Shown here: positions 8,306-18,898 of the stretch, piece by piece | How positions within the stretch are numbered: position 1 is the first letter of the stretch | How the letters are laid out: each line of letters opens with the position of its first letter | Assembly: GCA_020445665.1 (NCBI GenBank) | Contig: JAGRGD010000062.1 | Coordinates: 1 to 41,636, forward strand | Reading direction: 5' to 3' | Source of the DNA: Rhodocyclaceae bacterium | GTDB lineage: Bacteria > Pseudomonadota > Gammaproteobacteria > Burkholderiales > Rhodocyclaceae | DNA length: 41,636 bases | Position numbers and translations under genes: made by a program | Notes under the pieces: generated by a model | What the model was told of the DNA's origin: nothing | Database searches by the model: none | The model's input: the letters and a program-made list of their open reading frames with translations, nothing else

Positions 8306-9199
8306 TCACGAACCCCGCTCCGCCACCATGAAGTCAATAAAGGCCCTGACCAGTGGCCGGGTGGCGGCTGCGGCGGTCCAGACCATGTAGATCTCGCCGG
8401 TCGGGTGTTCGGTCAGCGACGCTTGCCAGTCGGGCAGCAGCGCCACCAGACGGCCCTCAAGCAGGTCCTTGTCGACAAAGTAGCGGTTCAACAGCGCGAC
8501 GCCCTGCCCTTCGCGGCACCAGAGGAGAAGTGGCGTGCCACCGGGTGATGACAGCACCGGCTTGATGCGTACCTTCTGCCGCTGATCGCCCTTGCTGAAA
8601 TGCCAGTAGGTGTATTGCCGCTGCCGGAAGAAGGCGAGGCAGTCGTGCTGACAGAGGTCACCGGGCACCTCGGGCGGCGGATGGCGCTGGAGGTAGGCCG
8701 GGCTGGCCATCAGGACGGCGGTGGTCGAATGGAGTGGCCGATAGCAGAGGCCGGAGTCCGAAGGCCGCCCGAAGCGAATGGCGACATCGAACGGGCTCTG
8801 GTACAGATCGACCAGTTGATTGTCGAGCGACAGGGATACCGTGGCGTCGGGGTACAGGGCGCGGAACCTGGGCAGGAGCGGCACCAGCGTCTCACGGCCA
8901 TAGGTATCGAACGCGTTGATGGCCAGATGGCCGCCGACTACCCGCTTGCGTCGCCCGATGCGGGTCTGGATCGCCTCGAGCGACGCCAGCACCTCCAGCG
9001 CCTGGGAATAGAACTGCTCGCCGTCTGCCGTCAGCTCCAGCCGCCGCGTCGAGCGGATCATCAGCTTCGCACCCAGCTCATGCTCCAGCTGATCGATGCG
9101 CCGCGTCAGTGAGCTCGGGTTGCGCCCCAGCAGCTCGGCCGCCGCGCTGAACGACCCGGCATCCACCACCCGCACAAACACCCGTATCGCTTCGATCAT
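8306..9199 (-). CDS. LysR-family transcriptional regulator
   Basis: A 297-residue LysR protein. The start is placed at ATG 9197-9199 because the family HTH begins at once (MIEAIRVFVRVVDAGSFSAA, then LGRNPSSLTRRIDQLEHELG at about 27-46). The longer open frame up to 9331 would add 44 non-homologous residues. The effector-binding domain follows from about residue 90. The closest subtype by eye is the CrgA/DsdC-like LTTR group with FDVAIRFGRPSDS. It is transcribed divergently from a nitroreductase gene 212 bases away. LTTRs commonly control such a neighbour, and a dyad suited to that role lies between them. Confidence 0.88.
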   Translation of the reverse strand: MIEAIRVFVRVVDAGSFSAAAELLGRNPSSLTRRIDQLEHELGAKLMIRSTRRLELTADGEQFYSQALEVLASLEAIQTRIGRRKRVVGGHLAINAFDTYGRETLVPLLPRFRALYPDATVSLSLDNQLVDLYQSPFDVAIRFGRPSDSGLCYRPLHSTTAVLMASPAYLQRHPPPEVPGDLCQHDCLAFFRQRQYTYWHFSKGDQRQKVRIKPVLSSPGGTPLLLWCREGQGVALLNRYFVDKDLLEGRLVALLPDWQASLTEHPTGEIYMVWTAAAATRPLVRAFIDFMVAERGS

Positions 9200-9315
9200 C
9201 TGCCACCCGTTCGTCGGCTGGGCGCCCGGAGCGCGCGTCTCCAGGCGCCGTGCCCGCTGAATGCGCCACTCGCCTGCGGCATGCCCCTGCCGGTTCTGTT
9301 CCGCGGGCCCCTGGC

Positions 9316-9332
9316 TTTGCAGAAACTGCAAA
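9316..9332. promoter_or_regulatory. Perfect dyad TTTGCAG-AAA-CTGCAAA, candidate LysR operator
   Basis: Seven-base perfect inverted repeat with a 3-base centre, inside the LysR/nitroreductase divergent region. It contains a T-N11-A core as expected of LTTR sites. It lies 80 bases before the nitroreductase ATG. Assignment to this LysR protein is inferred from position. Confidence 0.5.
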
Positions 9333-9411
9333 ACCGGAAGTCAATACTATCCATGTTCTCAAAAAACAGAAGCAGCGGAACAATGCTGGCACCCAACATG
9401 AGGAGAGCAAC

Positions 9412-10014
9412 ATGGATCTATTCGACACCATCGACAGCCGCCGCTCCGTCAAGCATTACGACGCCAATGCCAGCCTGCCCGAGACGGATTTTCAACGGAT
9501 CATGGAGGCGGCGATCAAGGCGCCGACGTCGTTCAACATCCAGCACTGGCGCTTTGTTCGGGTTCGCGATGGCGCCCTGCGCCAGCAGATTCGCGCCGCC
9601 GCCTGGAACCAGGCGCAGGTCACCGATGCGTCCGAGTTGCTGGTGATCGTTGGCGACGCCCGCGCCTGGGCCAGGCAGCCGGAACGCTACTGGCGCCACG
9701 CCGATGCCGCCACCCGGGATGCCCTGGTGCCGATGCTGCAGGACTTCTATCGCGACCGCGACTGGCTGCAGAGGGACGAAGCCATCCGCTCGGGGGCAAT
9801 GGCGGCCCAGAACATCATGCTCAGCGCAAAGGCGCTGGGCTATGACAGCAACCCGATGATCGGCTTCGACATCGACGAGGTCGGCAGATTGCTGAAACTG
9901 CCGGAAGACCACGTGATCGTCATGATGCTGGCGATCGGCACTGCGACGAGTCCCGCCTGGCCACGGAGTGGGCAACTGGCGCTGGACGAGCTCGTGGTGG
10001 CGGATCACTTCTGA
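9412..10014 (+). CDS. Nitroreductase-family flavoprotein
   Basis: The 200-residue product has the nitroreductase FMN-binding start SRRSVKHYD at about 8-16 and the AAIKAPTSFNIQHWRFV segment at about 33-49. It also has a mid-protein helix GAMAAQNIMLSAKALGYDSNPMIGFD. Such enzymes are FMN-dependent homodimers that reduce nitroaromatics, quinones or enones with NAD(P)H in the cytoplasm. The physiological substrate cannot be read from sequence. The start is well supported: ATG at 9412 is preceded by GAGGAGAG at the right spacing. An upstream in-frame ATG at 9250 lies in the divergent promoter region and is unlikely. Expression is probably under the divergent LysR regulator. Confidence 0.9.
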   Translation: MDLFDTIDSRRSVKHYDANASLPETDFQRIMEAAIKAPTSFNIQHWRFVRVRDGALRQQIRAAAWNQAQVTDASELLVIVGDARAWARQPERYWRHADAATRDALVPMLQDFYRDRDWLQRDEAIRSGAMAAQNIMLSAKALGYDSNPMIGFDIDEVGRLLKLPEDHVIVMMLAIGTATSPAWPRSGQLALDELVVADHF

Positions 10015-10261
10015 GTCGGGGGCTGCGGGCCGGCTCGACTGCGGGGCCGGCCGGTGGCGACGGAGCAGGGTCAGCGCGGATGGCCTTCCCGGACGACGGC
10101 AGTGTGATGTGATACGCGCGGAAGCGACACGGCACGGCCATGTCCTGAAGGGTCGCGACGGAACCACTGGATGGATGGCCGCTTCCCCATGACCTCCCGC
10201 GTGGCCATGGGGATTCACGCGGCAATCAATGTCGCGATTCCAGTTCAGGCACTACGCGGTC

Positions 10262-10470
10262 CCCTCGCTCCCTCCCCCTTCATTGGTGCGTGAAGCGGGG
10301 ACTTCGCGCCCGCGGAACGGACTGGCTGTGCAAAGCCAGTCCTGGACGGCCAGGGGGGGGATGGGGTTGAGCTACACGACCTGCCCCATCCCCACCCCAG
10401 CCCTCCCCTTGAAGGGGAGGGAGACCTTCCCGCAATCGGTAACTGTTTGTTTGCCGGGTCAATAGCGCCC
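10262..10470 (+). repeat. Dispersed intergenic repeat, copy A
   Basis: The copy contains a hairpin ACTGGCT-GTGCAA-AGCCAGT (10321-10340), the complementary pair GGATGGGG..CCCCATCC, and an end part CCTCCCCTTGAAGGGGAGGG..TTCCCGCAATCGGTAACTGTTTG. Nearly the same series of blocks appears in inverse orientation at 41330-41636, and the end part also at 24487-24570. The copies are confined to intergenic DNA. Confidence 0.75.
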
Positions 10471-10718
10471 TTGTTTGGTGGTTCGCCTTGTTGGACGTCG
10501 GTGCCGGCGGAGCGTCCGACACCGGGCATCCAATGGCCGCTGCAGAGGCGCCACGTCGGCTGACCGAGCCGCCCACTACGCCAACCGCCCAAGGCCACAA
10601 GCTGCCTGGTTCGCGCGGCGTGCATCGCATTTCCGACATCCAACCGTTCTTCCTTGCCATCAAGGGCATCTGCCGAGGCCCGGGGCTGCACAGCGCAGCG
10701 CAACATCTTCTTGCGAGT

Positions 10719-10737
10719 GAGAATGTTTCGCATTAGC
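10719..10737 (+). promoter_or_regulatory. Putative Fur box upstream of the imelysin operon
   Basis: The 19-mer starting GAGAATG and ending CATTAGC matches 13 of 19 positions of the classical Fur consensus GATAATGATAATCATTATC. It ends 51 bases before the imelysin ATG, a normal place for a Fur operator. Imelysin-type genes are known to be iron-regulated in several bacteria, which fits. Confidence 0.5.
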
Positions 10738-10788
10738 ATTCGCAATATTGAGATTTTCGCCTGCCACCCTTCCCCCGGAGTTTTCTCG

Positions 10789-11940
10789 ATGACGTCCTTG
10801 CGCACCGTGGTGACTGCCTGTGCGATCGCCCTGATTCCCGCATTTGCCGCCTCCGCCGCCCCAACCGATGCCGGCGCCGTCCTCGCCCAGTACGGGCGGC
10901 TGGTGCATGCCAGCTATACGGACGCCACGGCGGCCGCGGCGGACCTGAAGCGTGCCGTCGACCGCTTCCTCGAGCGGCCGGACGAGGCGCGCCTCGGCGC
11001 GGCGCGGCGGGCGTGGCTGGCCGCGCGGGACTGGTATGGGCAGACGGAGGCCTTCCGCTTCTATGGCGGGCCGATCGATGGGGAGGACGGGCCGGAGGGG
11101 CGGATCAATGCCTGGCCGATGGACGAGGCCTACGTGGATGGCGTCGTCGGCTCGCCGGAGGCGGGCCTGATCAACCGGCCGGACGTGCCGATCACCGCCG
11201 ACAGCCTGTCGGCGCTGAACGAGAAGGACGGCGAGGAGAACATCTCCACCGGCTGGCACGCCATCGAGTTCATGCTGTGGGGGCAGGATCTCAGCGCCGA
11301 TGGCCCCGGCCAGCGCCCCTACACGGATTTCGTCGACGGCCGGGCGCCTCATGCCGACCGGCGCCGCGCCTATCTGCGGGTGGTGACGGACCTGCTGATC
11401 GAAGACCTCACCTCGGTGCGGGACGCCTGGGCGCCGGACGCCGACAACTACCGCCGGCGCTTCGAGGCCGACCCGGCCAACCTCGCGCGGATGATCTCCG
11501 CCCTGGGCATCCTCAGCCGCGGTGAGCTGGCCGGCGAGCGGATCGAGGTCGCGCTCGACTCCCAGAGCCAGGAGGACGAGCACTCCTGCTTCTCGGACAA
11601 CACCCACCGCGACGTCGTCGCCAACGTCCGCGGCATCCGCAACGTCTGGCTGGGTACATTCAAGCGGCGCGACGGCAGCGTGGTCGAGGGGCCCTCGCTG
11701 CACGATCTGGTGCACGACAAGGACGCGGCGATTGCCGACCAGCTGGACCGGGACATGGCGGCGTCCCTCGCGGCGGCCGAGGCGATCCCGGCGCCCTTCG
11801 ACCAGGCCATCCTCGCCGGCAGCGCCGGGCGGCCGAAGGTGGAAGCGACGGTGAGCCGCCTCAAGACCCAGACCACCAGCATCGTCGCCGCGGCGGCTGC
11901 GCTGGGCATCCGCCGCCTCAACACGACGATGCCCGAGTGA
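10789..11940 (+). CDS. Imelysin-family (IrpA-like, M75) periplasmic protein
   Basis: A 383-residue exported protein. Residues 1-23 form a signal peptide (SLRTVVTACAIALIPAFAASA). The imelysin signature GxHxxE is seen as GWHAIEFMLWG at about 155-165. The imelysin fold is a helical bundle related to the EfeO C-terminal domain and is thought to bind metal in the periplasm. Protease activity is not supported for this family. The ATG at 10789 is chosen because it starts the signal peptide, and the open frame extends upstream only through the promoter and Fur box. It is the first gene of a four-gene unit with overlapping or nearly touching reading frames. Confidence 0.9.
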   Translation: MTSLRTVVTACAIALIPAFAASAAPTDAGAVLAQYGRLVHASYTDATAAAADLKRAVDRFLERPDEARLGAARRAWLAARDWYGQTEAFRFYGGPIDGEDGPEGRINAWPMDEAYVDGVVGSPEAGLINRPDVPITADSLSALNEKDGEENISTGWHAIEFMLWGQDLSADGPGQRPYTDFVDGRAPHADRRRAYLRVVTDLLIEDLTSVRDAWAPDADNYRRRFEADPANLARMISALGILSRGELAGERIEVALDSQSQEDEHSCFSDNTHRDVVANVRGIRNVWLGTFKRRDGSVVEGPSLHDLVHDKDAAIADQLDRDMAASLAAAEAIPAPFDQAILAGSAGRPKVEATVSRLKTQTTSIVAAAAALGIRRLNTTMPE

Positions 11941-11951
11941 GGGGCCAGCGT

Positions 11952-13384
<1,433 letters not shown>

Positions 13385-13388
<4 letters not shown>

Positions 13389-14413
13389 GCACCATGCGCA
13401 CAGCCCTCGCGCTCTGGCTCGCCGCCGTGGCCCTGTCGGCGAGTGCCGCCGCGCCGGCACCGATGCTCGCGCCGAGCGCGTGGCTGGCCTCCCTCGGCGA
13501 AACGGTGCTCGCGCCCCGCTATGTGCGGCTGCACCCGGCTGCGGGCGCGCCCGCCGCCGCTGCCGATGCCCGTTGCCGGGGCGCAACCGACCCGGCCACC
13601 GTGCTGGCCGCGTGGCGCGACGCGAGCCGCGCGCTGCGGCAGGTCAGCGCCCTGCCCTTCGGCCCCGCCCTCAGCAGCCGGGTGCTGCGCCGGATCGACT
13701 TCTGGCCGACCCGACCGAAGCTGATCGGCGCAGGCATCCGCCGCTTTAGCGCCGACCCGAGCGACACCGCGCGGATCGGCCTGCCCGCCCGGGGCCTGCC
13801 GGCCATCGAGGCGCTGGTTTTCGATGCGGCGGGGCGGCCAGCCTCGCTGCCGCGGAAATCCTGCGACTACCTGGTGTGGCTCGCGACCGATGTGGCCCAG
13901 GTGCTGGAGCCGATGCCCGAGGCGTACCGCGCCTGGGTCGCCGGCCTGCGGGCGGAGGAGGCGCCGGACGAGGGCGCGCTGCTGGTCGAGGCCCTGAACA
14001 TCCTGATCGGCAGCACCGAGAGCTTCCGGCTCAAGTACGTGGACAAGCCGGCCGAGCGCGGCCTCGAGGCCGCCGACGCGTGGCGCAGTGGCGCCACCAC
14101 CGCCCACCTGAAGGCCTACGCGGACGGACTCGCCCAGGCGCTGCTTGGCGACGCCGACCACCGCGGCTTCTACGACTTCCTGCGCGGCCTGGGCCACCTG
14201 GCGCTGGCCGGGCGGCTGACCGCTTCGGTCGGCGCGGTGTCCACGGCGCTGGACCACCTACCCCAGCCCCTCTCCGCGGCCAGGGTCGAGACCACGCAGG
14301 CCCGCCTGCGCGCCCTGAGCGAGGCGCTGCTGACGCTGCAGCGGCTGCTCGCCGAGGATGTGGCCGACGCGCTGGAGGTGGCCGTGGGCTTCGGAGAGAG
14401 CGATGGCGACTGA
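13385..14413 (+). CDS. Second imelysin-like exported protein
   Basis: A 342-residue product with signal peptide (LALWLAAVALSASAAA). It resembles the second, shorter imelysin paralogue usual in this operon: helical, with the segments RVLRRIDFWPTRPKLI and SCDYLVWLATD, and NILIGSTESFRLKYVDKP near residue 205. The GxHxxE motif of the first imelysin is not evident, so the metal site may differ. The start codon overlaps the stop of the cytochrome gene (ATGA), indicating translational coupling. The same frame is open far upstream, but that part is a shadow of the cytochrome gene. Confidence 0.82.
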
Positions 14414-15482
14414 TCGCAGCCGCCGCCGGCTGCTGGCCGCGCTGCCGCTGGTGGCGATGGCGACCCGTCTGCGTGCCGGCGACGACGCCGCGCCGGCGCT
14501 GCTGACCTGCTGGGCCGACGACCCGAAGCGCCCGCGCCGGTTCCACGCGGGTCGCCCCGATCGGCCGGACACCGCGCTGGCCCTGCCCGCCCGCGGCCAC
14601 GACGTCCTGTGGCACCCGTCCGGCGATGGCAGCGCGGTGGTGGTCGCCCGTCGCCCGGGCCGCTTCCTGATGCGCTGGCAGGTGGCCACGGGCGAAACGC
14701 TCGCCCGCTTCGACACCGACGACGCGGGCGACGACATCCGCCTCGAAGGCCACCTGTGCGCGAGTGCGGACGGGCAGCGGCTGTTCGTGACCGAGAGCGA
14801 GCTGATCGCTGGCCTGGGCCGCCTCGGCGTCTACGATGCCGCGACCCTCGAGCGCCTGACGGCCTGGCCCTGCGGCGGCATCGGCCCCCACGCGGTCAAG
14901 CGCCTTGGCGACGGGTGGGTGGCGGTCGCCAACGGCGGCGTCCTGACGCTGCCGGAGACCGGTCGGCTGAAGCGGAACCTGGACCGGATGGACCCGTCGC
15001 TTACGCTGATCGACGACACGGACGGCCGCATCATCGCCCAGCTGCGCCTGCCGGACCCGTGGATGAGCATCCGCCACATCGCCGAGGGGGCGGACGGCCG
15101 CCTCGCGGTGGCGCTGCAGAACGAGGGCGGGCCGAGCCGGCCGCTGCTGGCGCTGGCCGAGCGCGGTGGGCCGCTGCGCTATGCCGACGCCAATGCCGAA
15201 CAACAGGCGCGCTGCGGTGGCTATGCCGGCGACGTGCTCGCCCTGCCGGGTGGCTTCGCGGTCAGCTGCACGACCGCCGGTACCACGGCGATCTGGGCGG
15301 CCGATGGTCGCTTTCTGGCCGCGCATGCCACGCCTCGGGTGTGCGCGCTGACGCGCGCCGGCGACCGTTGGATGGCCACCGGCGATGGCGGCGATGTCTG
15401 GCTGGGCGGCGCGGACCTCATGGCAGCTCCGCGCCACTGGCGGCGCACCGAAGCCCTGGACAACCACGCCGTACCGGCCTGA
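14403..15482 (+). CDS. DUF1513 Tat-exported beta-propeller-like protein
   Basis: A 359-residue product whose N-terminus carries a twin-arginine motif (DRSRRRLLAALPL), so export in folded form is likely. The body has repeated WD/YVTN-like strands, including GHDVLWHPSGDGSAVVVARRPG, HLCASADGQRLFVTE, GPHAVKRLGDGWVAVANGG and PWMSIRHIAEG. These are the landmarks of DUF1513, the usual fourth gene after imelysin, di-heme cytochrome and imelysin. The ATG overlaps the previous gene by 11 bases. Function is unknown, and co-occurrence implies a part in periplasmic metal handling. It ends 16 bases before the convergent ankyrin gene with no strong terminator visible. Confidence 0.87.
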   Translation: MATDRSRRRLLAALPLVAMATRLRAGDDAAPALLTCWADDPKRPRRFHAGRPDRPDTALALPARGHDVLWHPSGDGSAVVVARRPGRFLMRWQVATGETLARFDTDDAGDDIRLEGHLCASADGQRLFVTESELIAGLGRLGVYDAATLERLTAWPCGGIGPHAVKRLGDGWVAVANGGVLTLPETGRLKRNLDRMDPSLTLIDDTDGRIIAQLRLPDPWMSIRHIAEGADGRLAVALQNEGGPSRPLLALAERGGPLRYADANAEQQARCGGYAGDVLALPGGFAVSCTTAGTTAIWAADGRFLAAHATPRVCALTRAGDRWMATGDGGDVWLGGADLMAAPRHWRRTEALDNHAVPA

Positions 15483-15498
15483 GCCGGCCGCCCGACGC

Positions 15499-16122
15499 TC
15501 AGCCTTTGATCAGCAGGCGGGCGATGTCGGTGTTGCCCTTCTCGAGGGCCCAGTCGGCGGCGGATTGGCCGCGGTCGTTCTTCAGCGACTGGTCGGCGCC
15601 GGCGGCGAGCAGGGCCCGCACCACGTCGATGTGGCCGTTGCGCGCGGCCAGCATCAGCGGCGTGGCCTTGTTGGGCGCCCGTGCGTTGAGGCTGGCACCG
15701 GCCGCGATCAGGTCCTGGGCGATGCCGGCGTGGCCCTCGAAGGCGGCGTACATCAGCGGGGTCCAGCCGTCGGACTCCAGCGGCCGGCCCGAGGCGATCA
15801 GCTTCTGGATGACCTCGCGGTGACCGCGCAGCGCGGCGAGCATCGGCGCCGAGTCGCCCATCAGGTTGCGGTGGAGGGTGCTGGCCCGGTATTTCAGCAG
15901 CACCTCGACCACATCAGCGTGACCATCCCGCGCTGCAAGGATCAGCAGCGTGTTGCCGTTCTGGTCGGTGGTGTCCGGGTCGATGCCGCGCGCCAGCAGC
16001 TGCGACAAGGCGGCGGCCTGGCCATTGGTGGCCGCATCGAGGGCGTCCTCGTAGCTGCCCGCCCAGGCCGCGCCGCCGGCCAGCAGGGCCAGGCTCGCGC
16101 ACACGGAAATCAGGAATCGCAC
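15499..16122 (-). CDS. Exported ankyrin-repeat protein
   Basis: A 207-residue product with signal peptide ending GGAAWA at about residue 21. About five ankyrin repeats follow, with typical NGNTLLILAARDGHADVVEVLL (about 54-75), SAPMLAALRGHREVIQKLI, WTPLMYAAFEGHAGIAQDLI, ATPLMLAARNGHIDVVRALL and QSAADWALEKGNTDIARLL. The start is GTG at 16120-16122, one base after the tatD stop, so it is the last gene of the mltG-tmk-holB-pilZ-tatD string. A periplasmic protein-interaction role is likely, and the partner is unknown. Confidence 0.9.
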   Translation of the reverse strand: MRFLISVCASLALLAGGAAWAGSYEDALDAATNGQAAALSQLLARGIDPDTTDQNGNTLLILAARDGHADVVEVLLKYRASTLHRNLMGDSAPMLAALRGHREVIQKLIASGRPLESDGWTPLMYAAFEGHAGIAQDLIAAGASLNARAPNKATPLMLAARNGHIDVVRALLAAGADQSLKNDRGQSAADWALEKGNTDIARLLIKG

Positions 16123-16123
16123 G

Positions 16124-16891
16124 TCAGTCTTCCTTCAGGAAAAGACGGTTGAAGTTATGGGTGGTCGCCTCGGCCACGACCTCCACCGGCAGCTCGCGCA
16201 GGCGGGCGATTTCTTCGGCCACATGGACCACGTAGGCCGGCTGGTTGGTCTTGCCCCGGTACGGCGTGGGCGCCAGGTAGGGCGAGTCGGTCTCGATCAG
16301 CATGCGCTCGAGGGGCACCTGTTTCGCCACTTCCTTGAGATCCCTGGCGTTGCGGAAGGTGACGATGCCGGAGAACGAGATGTGAAAGCCCAGCTCGAGG
16401 GCCGCGTCGGCCACCGCCTGGGTCTCGGTGAAGCAGTGCATGACGCCGCCGACCTCGTCCGCCCGCTCCTCGCGCATCAGGCGCAGCGTGTCCTCGGCGG
16501 AATCGCGGGTATGGATGACCAGCGGCTTGCCGCAGGCCCGGGCGGCGCGGATGTGAACCCGGAAGCGCTCCCGTTGCCACTCGGGGCGATCCTTGTGCCA
16601 GTAGTAGTCGAGGCCGGTCTCGCCGATGCCGAGCACCTTCGGGTGGTCGGCGAGGGCGAGCAGGCGGTCCTCGTCCGGCTCCTCGACGTCGGCCCCGTCC
16701 GGGTGCACCCCGACCGTGGCGTAGAGGTGGTCGTGGCGCTCGGCGAGGCCGATCACCCGGTCGATGTGTTCGAGCTTGACCCCGATGCACATGGCGCGCC
16801 CGACGCCGGCCTCGGCCATCGCGGCGAGGACCTCGTCTTCACGTTCCAGCAGGTCGGGGAAATCGAGATGGCAGTGGGAGTCGATGTACAT
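16124..16891 (-). CDS. tatD: TatD-family metal-dependent DNase/hydrolase
   Basis: A 255-residue amidohydrolase-like TIM barrel. The metal-binding HxH is in DSHCHLDF at residues 4-11. The conserved Glu is in GIGETGLDYYW near 92-102, followed by VIHTRD near 128 and the family-typical LIETDSPYLAPTPYRG at about 200-215. TatD enzymes are cytoplasmic 3'-5' exonucleases or related hydrolases. The ATG shares one base with the stop of the upstream pilZ gene. Position after holB and pilZ is typical of beta- and gammaproteobacteria. Confidence 0.94.
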   Translation of the reverse strand: MYIDSHCHLDFPDLLEREDEVLAAMAEAGVGRAMCIGVKLEHIDRVIGLAERHDHLYATVGVHPDGADVEEPDEDRLLALADHPKVLGIGETGLDYYWHKDRPEWQRERFRVHIRAARACGKPLVIHTRDSAEDTLRLMREERADEVGGVMHCFTETQAVADAALELGFHISFSGIVTFRNARDLKEVAKQVPLERMLIETDSPYLAPTPYRGKTNQPAYVVHVAEEIARLRELPVEVVAEATTHNFNRLFLKED

Positions 16892-17241
16892 CAGAGCGTG
16901 TGGGTGGGTCGGCTCGAGCCCAGGTGGCCGGCGAGGATCTTCTCGATGCTGCCGCGCACCACCTTGGCGGTGTCGTCTTCGTTGAAGTGGACGCCGATGC
17001 CGATGGTGCGGTTCCCCTGGGCACCCTGCGGCGTGATCCACACCACCTGCCCGGCCACCGGGTGCTTGGCCGGATCGTCCATCAGCTGCAGCAGCATGAA
17101 GACCTCGTCGCCGAGCTGGTAGGCCTTGGTGGTGGGCACGAACATGCCGCCATTCTTGAGGAAGGGCATGTAGGCCGCATACAGGGCCGACTTGGAGTTG
17201 ATGTTGAGGGAGACGACGGCGGGACGGGACGGTTTGGTCAT
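16891..17241 (-). CDS. pilZ: PilZ-domain protein (type IV pilus PilZ type)
   Basis: A 116-residue protein. The PilZ fold is recognised from LNINSKSALYAAYMPFLKNG (about 12-31), GDEVFMLLQLMDD, the central VAGQVVWITPQGAQGNRTIGIGVHF and a C-terminal helix. The N-terminal RxxxR c-di-GMP-binding motif is absent, as in Pseudomonas/Xanthomonas PilZ proper, which works in type IV pilus assembly without binding c-di-GMP. It overlaps holB (ATGA) and tatD by a few bases, so it is co-translated with them. Confidence 0.9.
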   Translation of the reverse strand: MTKPSRPAVVSLNINSKSALYAAYMPFLKNGGMFVPTTKAYQLGDEVFMLLQLMDDPAKHPVAGQVVWITPQGAQGNRTIGIGVHFNEDDTAKVVRGSIEKILAGHLGSSRPTHTL

Positions 17242-18284
17242 GGTCGGTTTCCACTCGAAAGGCATCGCTGGTAGCGCAGCAGCATGTCCTCGAGGGCGAG
17301 GCGCATGTTGAGCGGATGGCTCGCGCTGCGACGTACCTGACTGATTTGATTGTAACAGTCGAACAGCTGCGCCAAGGGCACCCGCTCGACCAGGCGCGCC
17401 ATCATCTGGCGCTGTCCGTCGAAATAACGGACGCCGACGCCACATTTTGAGGCCACCAGGTCCCAGCTCCAGCGCAGCATCCAGTCGCTGAGGCGCGGCA
17501 TGTCGATACCGGCGGCGAGTCCGTCCCTGGCTTTCGTCCAGCCTTCCCAGCTGCCGGCCAGGGCGATCACGTCGGAATTCGGCCCGATCGCGCCCACCTC
17601 CCGCTCGAAGCGCTGCAGGGCCTCGCCCACCCCCTGCCCGGCCAGCCGCGCGGCCTCCAGCGGCGAACCGCCCAGCAACTGGGAGAGGCGCGTCGCGCCG
17701 GCGCCGCCGGCCTCTGCCAGCCAGGCGCCCGCGGCGTCGGCCTCGGGCTGCGGGATGGCCCAGGCCTGGCAGCGGCTGCGCAGGGTCGGCAGCAGGCGCC
17801 GGGGCGCGCTGGTGACGAGCAGCAGATGCGTCGCCCGGGGCGGCTCCTCGAGCAGCTTGAGGAGGGCGTTGGCGGTGAAGGGGTTCATCGCGTCGGCGGG
17901 GTCGATCACCACCACGCGCCGCCCCCCCATGTGGGCGGTGAGCTCCAGCGACGACTGCAGCGCGCGGATCTGCTCGATCAGGATCTGGGTCGACGGCTTG
18001 CCGGACTTGCGGGCCGGCGCGGTCTCCTCGGGCATGTCGGCCTCCGGCACCACGACATGGAGGTCGGGGTGGGTGCCGGCGAGCCGCAGCCGGCAGCCGG
18101 TGCAGCTGCCGCAGGCCGGCGCCCCGTCCTTCGCATCGGTGCACAGCAGCCGGGCCGCCAGCGCTTCGGCCAGCAGGCGCTTGCCGACGCCGACCGGGCC
18201 GGACAGCAAGATGCCGTGGGGCAGCCGCTCGAGCCGCGCGGTGAGGTCGCCCCAGGGCTTGTCGAGCCAGGCCGGCAGCGTCAC
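17238..18284 (-). CDS. holB: DNA polymerase III delta' subunit
   Basis: A 348-residue AAA+ clamp-loader subunit. P-loop [10 protein letters not shown] lies near residue 26, four cysteines of the zinc module at about 50-70 (C..CGSCTGC), and [26 protein letters not shown] at about 120-145. It belongs to the replisome clamp loader. The start is GTG 18282-18284 overlapping the tmk stop (GTGA). Its zinc ribbon and SRC-like region (LRSRCQAW near 170) are intact. The C-terminal 100 residues are the helical collar domain. Confidence 0.94.
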   Translation of the reverse strand: MTLPAWLDKPWGDLTARLERLPHGILLSGPVGVGKRLLAEALAARLLCTDAKDGAPACGSCTGCRLRLAGTHPDLHVVVPEADMPEETAPARKSGKPSTQILIEQIRALQSSLELTAHMGGRRVVVIDPADAMNPFTANALLKLLEEPPRATHLLLVTSAPRRLLPTLRSRCQAWAIPQPEADAAGAWLAEAGGAGATRLSQLLGGSPLEAARLAGQGVGEALQRFEREVGAIGPNSDVIALAGSWEGWTKARDGLAAGIDMPRLSDWMLRWSWDLVASKCGVGVRYFDGQRQMMARLVERVPLAQLFDCYNQISQVRRSASHPLNMRLALEDMLLRYQRCLSSGNRP

Positions 18285-18898
18285 AGGGCGTCCACCTCGG
18301 CCAGCACCGCGGCCCGCAGCGCCTCGATCGGGCGCGCCGCATCGAGCACCCTGACGCGGCCGCCGGCGGCGTCGGCGCGGCGCAGGTAGGCGTCGCGGAC
18401 GCGGGCGAAGAAGTCGACCTGCTCCCGCTCGAAGCGGTCGGGCGCCTGGCCAGTGCCGGCCAGGCGGCGGGCCGCCTCGGTCGGGTCGAGGTCGAAGAGC
18501 AGCGTCAGGTCGGGCTGCAGGCCCCCATGCACCCACTGCTCGAGGGTGTCGAAGCGGGGCTCGGCCAGGCCGCGACCGCCCACCTGGTAGGCGTAGGTGG
18601 CGTCGGTGAAGCGGTCGGAAACGACCCACGCGCCCCGCGCCAGCGCGGGTTCGATCACCACGGCGAGGTGCTCGCGGCGGGCCGCGAACATCAGAATGGC
18701 CTCGGTCTCGAGGTGCATCGGCTCGTGCAGCAGCAGCTCGCGCAGGCGCTCGCCCAGCGGCGTACCGCCCGGCTCGCGGGTCTGCACCACCTCGCGCCCG
18801 GCGGCCCGCAAGCGCTCGACGGCCGCGGCGATCTGGCTGCTCTTGCCGGCACCGTCGATGCCCTCGAAGGTGATGAAGCGGCCCCGTGGCGTCGTCAC
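18281..18898 (-). CDS. tmk: Thymidylate kinase
   Basis: A 205-residue product with P-loop [12 protein letters not shown] at about 10-21, [11 protein letters not shown] at about 40-50, the DRF motif [14 protein letters not shown] near 95, and a LID-type region. It converts dTMP to dTDP in the cytoplasm. GTG 18896-18898 overlaps the mltG stop (GTGA), and the 3' end overlaps holB in the same way, so translation is coupled along the string. Confidence 0.95.
   Translation of the reverse strand: MTTPRGRFITFEGIDGAGKSSQIAAAVERLRAAGREVVQTREPGGTPLGERLRELLLHEPMHLETEAILMFAARREHLAVVIEPALARGAWVVSDRFTDATYAYQVGGRGLAEPRFDTLEQWVHGGLQPDLTLLFDLDPTEAARRLAGTGQAPDRFEREQVDFFARVRDAYLRRADAAGGRVRVLDAARPIEALRAAVLAEVDAL

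Larger units (their letters stand above)
10015..10788. other. Intergenic stretch holding dispersed repeat copy A and the imelysin promoter
   Basis: No gene is supported in 774 bases. The middle is occupied by a repeat shared with two other places in the window (listed separately), and the 3' end carries the putative Fur site. The open frames here translate to low-complexity arginine/proline/glycine sequence. Confidence 0.55.

Noticed and set aside
10262-10470. CRISPR-like or tRNA-like structure in the repeat
   Set aside because: There are no regularly spaced units with variable spacers and no cloverleaf. The blocks are single hairpins repeated at distant sites.
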